A stretch of 6,272 nucleotides of DNA. It comes from an uncultured Eubacteriales bacterium. Lineage in GTDB: Bacteria > Bacillota > Clostridia > UMGS1840. The stretch is from contig USLP01000084.1 of assembly GCA_900555525.1 (NCBI GenBank), positions 1-6,272 on the forward strand, given 5' to 3'. A model generated the notes under the pieces. The model was not told the origin of the DNA and searched no databases. It was given only the letters and a program-made list of their open reading frames with translations. The position numbers and the translations under genes were made by a program. Shown in pieces: positions 1-5,024 of this stretch; position 1 is the first letter of the stretch, and each line of letters starts with the position of its first letter.

Positions 1-1
1 A

Positions 2-409
2 ATTTCGATAGGTTCGGTTTATCCGTGCGAGGATTTGCCTGCTGAAATGGACGTAAAGGGCAGAGATTTGGTTTCGGGACTTCCGAGAAACGTTGTTATT
101 ACTGCCGAAGAGGTAAGAGAGGCTTTGAGCGAGCCTATTAAGATTGTTGTCGACGCCGTAAAGGAAACGCTCGAAAATACGCCTCCCGAACTTTCCGCCG
201 ATATAGTGGAAAAAGGTATCATTCTTACGGGCGGCGGCGCGCTTTTGAAGGGTCTTGACAGACTTTTGTCCGCCGAAACAATGCTTCCCGTAAGAATTGC
301 GGATAATCCGCTTGACTGCGTTGTTTTGGGCGCAGGCATACTTTTGGAGGAAATTGAAACACTTAAGCTTATAAATAACGATTCAAAGAGAAAACCGTAC
401 AGAAGATAA
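2..409 (+). CDS. mreB: Rod shape-determining protein MreB, C-terminal part (5' end outside window)
   Basis: This is the last 135 codons of MreB, the bacterial actin homologue that polymerises with ATP into filaments under the membrane and positions the lateral-wall synthesis machinery. The reading frame is open from the first bases of the window; the ATG at 35 is internal, because homologous sequence (IGSVYP) precedes it. Visible hallmarks are the family block KGRDLVSGLP (fragment residues 19-28), the EEVREAL segment (37-42 onward), and the adenosine/phosphate-binding loop ILTGGGALLKGLD (74-86) typical of the actin-fold subdomain IIA. The tail NPLDCVVLGAG (102-112) also matches the MreB family end. 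Full MreB is about 335-345 residues, so roughly 60% lies upstream. The gene ends with TAA, 15 bp before mreC. The conserved mreB-mreC-mreD order supports MreB over the paralogue Mbl, though the fragment alone cannot exclude Mbl. Confidence 0.96.
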   Translation: MSIGSVYPCEDLPAEMDVKGRDLVSGLPRNVVITAEEVREALSEPIKIVVDAVKETLENTPPELSADIVEKGIILTGGGALLKGLDRLLSAETMLPVRIADNPLDCVVLGAGILLEEIETLKLINNDSKRKPYRR

Positions 410-412
410 AAG

Positions 413-418
413 AGGTGG
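413..418 (+). promoter_or_regulatory. Ribosome binding site of mreC, supporting a TTG start
   Basis: The purine-rich AGGTGG lies six bases before the TTG at 425-427. No ATG or GTG at comparable spacing gives an MreC-like N-terminus, so this site decides the start as TTG. Confidence 0.7.
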
Positions 419-424
419 ATTAAT

Positions 425-1255
425 TTGGGAAGAGACGGCAGAAAACGTCCCGGTATATTTTTTGCTGTACTGCTTGTTGTTATCATTGTCCTTGCCGTGT
501 TTTCCGCAAAGGATAGGATAAATATAAAGTTTTTTGACAATGTGGTAAACGTTGTTTCAAAGCCTTTTTCGGCGGCTTTTACAAACACAGCGAAATTTTT
601 CGGCGGAATATCCGATTATTTTAAAGATAAGAAAAAGCTTGTTTCTTCTATAGACGAGCTTACTCACGAAAATAATACTTTAAGCCAAAAGGTCAGCTCT
701 CTTACGTCATTGGAGGCGGAAAACGAGCGTCTTCGGGACCTTTTGGAGCTAAGAGAAAAATATCCCGAATTTAAAACGGTGAGCGCCTCCGTTATAGCAA
801 AGGACGGTGGAAATTACTGTAGATTTATAACGATTGACCGAGGAAGCGAAAGCGGTATTCTTGTGAACCGGCCCGTTATTTCTCAAAACGGACTTGTCGG
901 GCTTGTTTTTGAGGTCGGAAACGGCTGGGGGAAAATACAGACAATTTTAGACCCGTCCACTTCGGCAGGCTGCAAAATTACCCGTACGGGCGATATTTCC
1001 GTTACCGAGGGCGATATTTCTCTTATAAACGAAGGCTATTTAAAAATGCTTTATATTTCAAACCAGTTTACGCTTTTGGAGGGCGACGTTGTGGAAACGT
1101 CGGGCTTGGGAGAAATTTATCCCAGAGGTATTGCGATAGGCAGAATAAAAGAAGTGAAAATCTCGGAAAATTCAAGCTCGCAGTATGCGACAATCGTTCC
1201 CGTTGTGGATTTCACAAAGCTTTATGAGGTATTGGTTATTACAGAACAGAATTAA
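425..1255 (+). CDS. mreC: Rod shape-determining protein MreC
   Basis: MreC is a bitopic membrane protein of the elongasome. It links cytoplasmic MreB and membrane MreD to the penicillin-binding protein on the outside. The 276-residue product is of usual length. It has a basic N-terminus (GRDGRKRPG), one transmembrane segment at about residues 11-28, a coiled coil at about 65-112 (visible heptad pattern with SIDELTHENNTLSQKV and LEAENERLRDLLEL), then the double beta-barrel domain at about 118-276. Family signatures include the stretches around TIDRGSESGI (136-145), NGLVGLV (155-161) and YPRGIAIGRI (232-241). The start is TTG at 425, chosen from the AGGTGG site upstream and the family-like basic residues just before the membrane segment. 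It follows mreB by 15 bp, and its stop overlaps the mreD ribosome binding site, so the genes are almost certainly co-transcribed. Identification is firm. Confidence 0.97.
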   Translation: MGRDGRKRPGIFFAVLLVVIIVLAVFSAKDRINIKFFDNVVNVVSKPFSAAFTNTAKFFGGISDYFKDKKKLVSSIDELTHENNTLSQKVSSLTSLEAENERLRDLLELREKYPEFKTVSASVIAKDGGNYCRFITIDRGSESGILVNRPVISQNGLVGLVFEVGNGWGKIQTILDPSTSAGCKITRTGDISVTEGDISLINEGYLKMLYISNQFTLLEGDVVETSGLGEIYPRGIAIGRIKEVKISENSSSQYATIVPVVDFTKLYEVLVITEQN

Positions 1256-1259
1256 GGAG
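1254..1259 (+). promoter_or_regulatory. Ribosome binding site of mreD, overlapping the mreC stop codon
   Basis: AAGGAG begins inside the TAA stop of mreC (1253-1255) and lies seven bases before the mreD ATG at 1267. The close packing suggests that ribosomes finishing mreC help start mreD. Confidence 0.75.
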
Positions 1260-1266
1260 ACTTCTC

Positions 1267-1776
1267 ATGGAAAATGAGGGAATTTGGGTATATATAAAAA
1301 GAGCGTTTATATTCATACTGATTTTCATTATGCAAACGGTTTTGGCAGATAGGGTGCGCCTGTGGGGCATCGCTCCGAACTTTGCGCTTGCTTATGTTTT
1401 GGTGATTTCGTTTAAAAACTATCCGCATTACGGCTTTTATACGGCGCTTATTATGGGGCTTATGACAGACGCCGTTTCGGGCAGAGTTTTCGGCTCTTAT
1501 ACGTTTTTGTTCGTTTTGGCGGAAGAAGTCATAAGAATTTATTATACAAAATTCTTTTCGGAGAATTTCTTTTTTGAATTTTTGGGCGGGCTTGTTTTTA
1601 ACTTTTTCTTTTCCTTGCTTTTTGCAATAGGCGAATGGCTTTTTATAGGAAATTTCATAAGAATCGTTTTTAATATCGCCGTTCCCGAATTTATATATAA
1701 CCAAATTGTATTTACGGTCTTTTTGCTCATGGCGCAGAAGAAGAAAAAGAAACACAGGAGTATGTTTCGTGTATGA
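1267..1776 (+). CDS. mreD: Rod shape-determining protein MreD
   Basis: MreD is a small polytopic membrane protein that works with MreB and MreC in lateral-wall synthesis. The 169-residue product fits the family's usual 160-175. It is strongly hydrophobic, with probable membrane segments at about residues 11-27, 36-50, 56-72, 76-91, 104-124 and 139-156. Family-like features are the N-terminal QTVLADRVRLWGIAPNF (residues 23-39, usually read as the end of helix 1 and the following loop) and the GLMTDAVSG segment (64-72), which corresponds to the conserved G-x-x-x-D of MreD. The C-terminus is very basic (five lysines in a row, then HRSMFRV), which fits a cytoplasmic tail. Sequence conservation in MreD is low in general, so the call rests on position between mreC and a PBP gene as well as on topology. 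Its TGA overlaps the next start as ATGA. Confidence 0.93.
   Translation: MENEGIWVYIKRAFIFILIFIMQTVLADRVRLWGIAPNFALAYVLVISFKNYPHYGFYTALIMGLMTDAVSGRVFGSYTFLFVLAEEVIRIYYTKFFSENFFFEFLGGLVFNFFFSLLFAIGEWLFIGNFIRIVFNIAVPEFIYNQIVFTVFLLMAQKKKKKHRSMFRV
1756..1760 (+). promoter_or_regulatory. Ribosome binding site of the PBP2 gene, inside the end of mreD
   Basis: AGGAG ends 12 bases before the ATG at 1773, a slightly long spacing. A nearer ATG at 1762 is in the mreD frame and encodes its Met166, so it is not a PBP start. The ATGA overlap at 1773-1776 suggests translational coupling as well. Confidence 0.6.
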
Positions 1777-3773
1777 AAAAAGAGTTTTTTTCAAGAATTG
1801 TTATAATATTTGTGCTTGTTACGATGATTATCGCATTGTTTTTTATGCGTCTTTTTTCGCTTCAGATAGTAAACGGAGACGAATACCGTGAAAAATCATA
1901 TAAAAGCATGGTGAAAACCATGCCGCTGAAAGCAAAACGAGGCGACATTCTGGACAGATACGGACGTGTAATCGTTACAAGTGCGCTGACATATAATCTT
2001 GAAATTTCAAAATACAATAAGATGGACAGTGAGCTTAACGATACTCTTTATAAGCTGATTTTGCTTATGGAAAAGGAGAATCAGACGTATGTCGATACGC
2101 TCCCCGTATCGGAAAAACCGTATAATTATACGAAAAATGAGGAAGAAATTAAAACCACGCTTCAAAGGCTTAAGCTTAATGAAAATCTGACGGCAAAAAA
2201 GCTTGTTGAGGTTTTGTGTGATAGGTATGATTTGAACTCTATCCCCGACGATTATAAACGCAAGGTTGCAAGCGTGCGCTACGAAATGGAGTTAAGGCAA
2301 TTTTCCGTAAACAATCCTTATGTTTTTGCGAAAAACGTTAATATAAATATCGTAACTATTCTAAAAGAAAATACAACCGTATACCCCGGTGTGAATATCA
2401 TGACATCTTATGACAGAATGTACCCCGAAGAAGTCGGCGCGCATTTTTTGGGCAGGGTAGGTCCCATATATAAAGAAGAATATGACGAGCTTGCTTCGCT
2501 CGGCTACGGCATAACCGACGTTATCGGCAAAGAGGGCGTTGAAAAGGTATACGACCTTGAGCTTAAAGGTAGCGACGGAATTTTAAAAATCGAGCAGAAC
2601 AACAAGGGTAAAATTATTTCGCAGGATACGTTAAAGGACGCTGTTTCGGGAAATGACGTTATCCTTACAATCGACTTGAATTTGCAGAAGCGTGCGGAGC
2701 AGGCGCTCGACAGCATGGTTAAATATATAAGAGCAAATGTTGCCTCCGATGTTTCGGGCGGCGCCGTTGTTGTAACAAGCGTGCATACCGGCGAGCTTTT
2801 GGCAATTGCTTCAAACCCGACCTACAGTATAGAAAATTTTGACCGTGATTACGAAAGTAATTACAAAAATCCGAATAAACCGTTTTGGAACAGAGCTATT
2901 GCGGGAACGTATGAGCCGGGTTCGACGTATAAAATTTTAACGTCCGTCGCGGCTTTGGAGGAGGGCATAATCACACCTACCGAAACGATAAAGGATAAGG
3001 GAAAATATACGTTTTATAAGGATTATCAGCCTGTCTGCCATATATACCCGGGCTCTCACGGAAATGTGAACGTAAGCGACGCCATAAAATATTCCTGCAA
3101 CTACTTCTTTTATGATGTCGGACGCAGGCTCGGTATAGACAATCTCGAAAAATACAGCAGAAAATTCGGCTTGGGCGAGCTTACGGGTATTGAAATACCG
3201 GGCGAATCAAAAGGCTCTGTCGCAAGCAGAAAAGCGGCGGAGGCAAGAGGTGAAACATGGTATCACGGTAATACCTTGCAGGCGGCAATCGGTCAGTCGG
3301 GCAATCTTTTCACACCGATACAGCTTTCAAACTATATTGCGACCGTTGTAAACGGCGGTACACGCTATAAAGAGCATTTACTCTATAAAATAAAAGACCA
3401 CAAAACGGGCGATATAAAAGAGGCGCTCCCCGAAGTTGCGGAGGTAACAAACATAAAGCCCGAAAACTATAAGGCGGTTATGGAGGGTATGCTTGCGGTT
3501 ACGGAGGACGGAACGGCGAGCAGAACATTCCGTGATTTTCAGATTCCCGTCGGAGGAAAAACAGGTACGGCGGAGGTAAGCCGAGGAACAAACAATGCGC
3601 TTTTTGTGGCGTTTGCTCCGTTTGACGACCCCGAAATAGCAATTTCGGTTGTTGTTGAGCACGGTGCGCACGGTAATATCGTTGCGCCCGTTGCAAAAGA
3701 AATTATTGAAGAATACTTTATAAACGATACTATGGATGTAAAAGACGATTACGAAAAAATGACGCTTAAATAA
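1773..3773 (+). CDS. mrdA: Penicillin-binding protein 2, class B (elongation transpeptidase)
   Basis: This is a monofunctional D,D-transpeptidase that cross-links peptidoglycan during cell elongation; the catalytic part is outside the membrane. The 666-residue product has a short cytoplasmic N-terminus, one membrane anchor at about residues 9-33, then the class B pedestal with RGDILDRYGRVI (57-68), the YPEEVGAHFLG block (217-227) and GKEGVEKVYDLELKG (252-266). The transpeptidase domain occupies about 325-650 and carries all three active-site motifs: STYK with nucleophile Ser384 and Lys387, SCN (Ser441-Asn443), and KTGT (Lys596-Thr599). No PASTA domain follows, which argues against SpoVD or the PASTA-containing division PBPs. 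Position directly after mreBCD, overlapping mreD by ATGA, supports an elongation role. No SEDS glycosyltransferase (RodA) gene adjoins it in this window. The symbol mrdA reflects family and context; many annotations use only 'penicillin-binding protein 2'. Confidence 0.94.
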   Translation: MKKEFFSRIVIIFVLVTMIIALFFMRLFSLQIVNGDEYREKSYKSMVKTMPLKAKRGDILDRYGRVIVTSALTYNLEISKYNKMDSELNDTLYKLILLMEKENQTYVDTLPVSEKPYNYTKNEEEIKTTLQRLKLNENLTAKKLVEVLCDRYDLNSIPDDYKRKVASVRYEMELRQFSVNNPYVFAKNVNINIVTILKENTTVYPGVNIMTSYDRMYPEEVGAHFLGRVGPIYKEEYDELASLGYGITDVIGKEGVEKVYDLELKGSDGILKIEQNNKGKIISQDTLKDAVSGNDVILTIDLNLQKRAEQALDSMVKYIRANVASDVSGGAVVVTSVHTGELLAIASNPTYSIENFDRDYESNYKNPNKPFWNRAIAGTYEPGSTYKILTSVAALEEGIITPTETIKDKGKYTFYKDYQPVCHIYPGSHGNVNVSDAIKYSCNYFFYDVGRRLGIDNLEKYSRKFGLGELTGIEIPGESKGSVASRKAAEARGETWYHGNTLQAAIGQSGNLFTPIQLSNYIATVVNGGTRYKEHLLYKIKDHKTGDIKEALPEVAEVTNIKPENYKAVMEGMLAVTEDGTASRTFRDFQIPVGGKTGTAEVSRGTNNALFVAFAPFDDPEIAISVVVEHGAHGNIVAPVAKEIIEEYFINDTMDVKDDYEKMTLK

Positions 3774-3794
3774 TATTAAAGCTTCGGACAGCGG

Positions 3795-3800
3795 AAAGGA
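3795..3800 (+). promoter_or_regulatory. Ribosome binding site of minD
   Basis: AAAGGA lies 11 bases before the ATG at 3812, within the 38-bp gap after the PBP gene. This gap shows no hairpin or T-run that would end transcription and no convincing promoter pair. Confidence 0.6.
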
Positions 3801-3811
3801 ATTGGTATAAA

Positions 3812-4597
3812 ATGGGACAAATCGCAGCATTTGCTTCGGGAAAGGGCGGAGCGGGAAAAACAACGCTTTGCGCAAATATCGGAGCCGCTTTGGCACAGCT
3901 CGGGAAAAGAGTTCTGCTTATTGACCTTGATATAGGGCTTCGGAATCTTGATTTAACATTGGGGCTTCAAAGCGTTATCGTCTATGACCTTACCGACGTA
4001 TACGAGGGCAAAATGGACTTGTTTGATGCGGCATACCGTTTTTCCGATTACGGCGAGCTTTATTTTCTGCCTGCGGCACAGACGATTGACAAAGAGGATT
4101 TGGATAAGGACGCTTTTTTGAAATTTTTGGACGGTATAAAAGACAAATTTGATTTTATATTGCTCGATTGCCCCGCAGGTATAGAAACGGGACTTAAAAA
4201 CGCACTTATGGCGTCGGATATTTTCATTGCCGTTGTCAATCCCGATTACGCTTCCTTAAGAGATGCGGATAAAGCGCTTTCGGTTGCGGAGGAATACGGA
4301 ATAAAAAAACAGTGCGCAATTATAAATAAGTTTAATATAAAGCTGATACGAAAGGGAATTGCTCCGAATGTTGACGAGATTTTGGAAAAACTCGGAGTAC
4401 CGCTTTTGGGAATTGTCTGCGATGATCCCGAAAATCTGAAATTTCAGGCTTTGGGAAAGCTGATTATAGGCAATCCGAAGAAAAAAATGTCGAAAAATAT
4501 AAAAAATTGTGCAAAACGCTTGACAGGAGAAAAAATAAATATTAAAATAAAGTGGAGAGTATACAAAAAAACTTTAAATAATTCGGCGAGTGAATAA
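3812..4597 (+). CDS. minD: Septum site-determining ATPase MinD
   Basis: MinD is a membrane-associated ATPase of the ParA/MinD (deviant Walker A) family. It recruits the FtsZ inhibitor MinC and so keeps division at mid-cell. The 261-residue product has the deviant Walker A motif GKGGAGKTT at residues 10-18 with the signature Lys11 and Lys16, switch [12 protein letters not shown] (38-48) with Asp38 and Asp40, and switch [11 protein letters not shown] (119-127). IGLRNLD and PAGIE are diagnostic of MinD rather than ParA or FlhG. Downstream, [14 protein letters not shown] (187-200) matches the MinD family. The end is unusual. The block normally reading NrGEPV is QALGKLI here, and the last 20 or so residues ([15 protein letters not shown] then NNSASE) do not resemble the usual KKGFLKRLFG-type membrane helix. 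The other two frames are closed by stops soon after, so no simple frameshift restores one. No minC or minE adjoins it. Confidence 0.94.
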   Translation: MGQIAAFASGKGGAGKTTLCANIGAALAQLGKRVLLIDLDIGLRNLDLTLGLQSVIVYDLTDVYEGKMDLFDAAYRFSDYGELYFLPAAQTIDKEDLDKDAFLKFLDGIKDKFDFILLDCPAGIETGLKNALMASDIFIAVVNPDYASLRDADKALSVAEEYGIKKQCAIINKFNIKLIRKGIAPNVDEILEKLGVPLLGIVCDDPENLKFQALGKLIIGNPKKKMSKNIKNCAKRLTGEKINIKIKWRVYKKTLNNSASE

Positions 4598-4603
4598 AAA
4601 CAG

Positions 4604-4609
4604 AAAGGA
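4604..4609 (+). promoter_or_regulatory. Ribosome binding site of mgsA, deciding the ATG at 4620
   Basis: AAAGGA lies ten bases before the ATG at 4620. A GTG at 4590 is in the same frame but has no such site and would add ten residues unlike the family, so the ATG is preferred. Confidence 0.65.
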
Positions 4610-4619
4610 AACGTTAAAT

Positions 4620-5024
4620 ATGAATATTGCATTAATAGCCCACGACAAGAAAAAAGAACTTATGGTACAGTTTACCATTGCATATAAATTTATACTTCAA
4701 AAGCATGCTTTGTTTGCTACGGGTACGACAGGCGGTTTGGTTGCCGATGCTACGGGACTTGCTGTCCATAAATTTTTATCGGGTTCCCAGGGCGGCGACC
4801 AGCAGATAGGCGCAAGAATTGCATATAACGAAATTGACCTTGTGCTGTTTTTCAGAGACCCTCTTACTCCGGGACTTCACGAACCCGACACAAGCGCAAT
4901 TTTCAGACTTTGCGATATGCATAACATACCGCTTGCTACAAACCTTGCGACCGCAGAGGTTCTCATTCAGGGCTTGGAGCGCGGAGACCTTGGCTGGCGT
5001 GATATAGTTAATCCCAAAGGATAA
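4620..5024 (+). CDS. mgsA: Methylglyoxal synthase
   Basis: MgsA is a cytoplasmic lyase that converts dihydroxyacetone phosphate to methylglyoxal and phosphate. It is a bypass of lower glycolysis used when sugar phosphates build up and phosphate is short. The 134-residue product matches the short Gram-positive form (about 137 in Bacillus; the Escherichia coli enzyme is 152). Recognisable blocks are ALIAHDKKK (residues 4-12, with His8 and Asp9 matching the E. coli His19-Asp20 pair), the phosphate-binding ATGTTGGL (33-40), [11 protein letters not shown] (55-65) with the catalytic Asp60 (E. coli Asp71), [14 protein letters not shown] (77-90) with His87 and Asp90 (E. coli His98 and Asp101), and [11 protein letters not shown] (103-113). 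All expected catalytic residues are present, so the enzyme should be active. The start is ATG 4620, 22 bp after minD. The stop overlaps the comEC start by one base. Linkage of mgsA to mre/min genes recurs in clostridia as far as I recall; the functional reason is not clear. Confidence 0.97.
   Translation: MNIALIAHDKKKELMVQFTIAYKFILQKHALFATGTTGGLVADATGLAVHKFLSGSQGGDQQIGARIAYNEIDLVLFFRDPLTPGLHEPDTSAIFRLCDMHNIPLATNLATAEVLIQGLERGDLGWRDIVNPKG

Noticed and set aside
19..588. Long minus-strand reading frame of 189 codons spanning the mreB/mreC junction
   Set aside because: It runs antisense to two clearly conserved genes, has serine- and threonine-rich low-complexity composition typical of a reverse-strand shadow, and matches no family I recognise.
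988..1020. Direct repeat GGGCGATATTTC, two copies 21 bp apart in mreC
   Set aside because: It encodes the same peptide GDIS twice in frame within the MreC beta domain; it is a small coding coincidence or old duplication with no sign of a mobile or regulatory element.
1252..1794. Minus-strand reading frame of 180 codons opposite mreD
   Set aside because: The lysine- and asparagine-rich translation is the mirror of phenylalanine- and isoleucine-rich membrane codons in mreD; mreD is supported by position and topology.
2119..2132. Perfect 14-bp palindrome CGTATAATTATACG inside the PBP gene
   Set aside because: It encodes the in-frame residues YNY and flanks within a conserved coding gene. About 0.4 such palindromes are expected by chance in a window this long, and nothing nearby suggests an operator.
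3774..3811. Possible promoter (TATAAAAT) just before minD
   Set aside because: The element touches the start codon and lies after the ribosome binding site, so a transcript from it would lack that site; no matching -35 is visible.
3378..3896. Minus-strand reading frame of 172 codons across the PBP/minD junction
   Set aside because: It is antisense to the KTGT region of the PBP and the Walker A region of MinD; its composition follows from their codons.
4590..4619. Earlier GTG start for mgsA giving ten extra residues
   Set aside because: It overlaps the minD end, lacks a ribosome binding site, and the added residues are unlike the family start; the ATG at 4620 has both.
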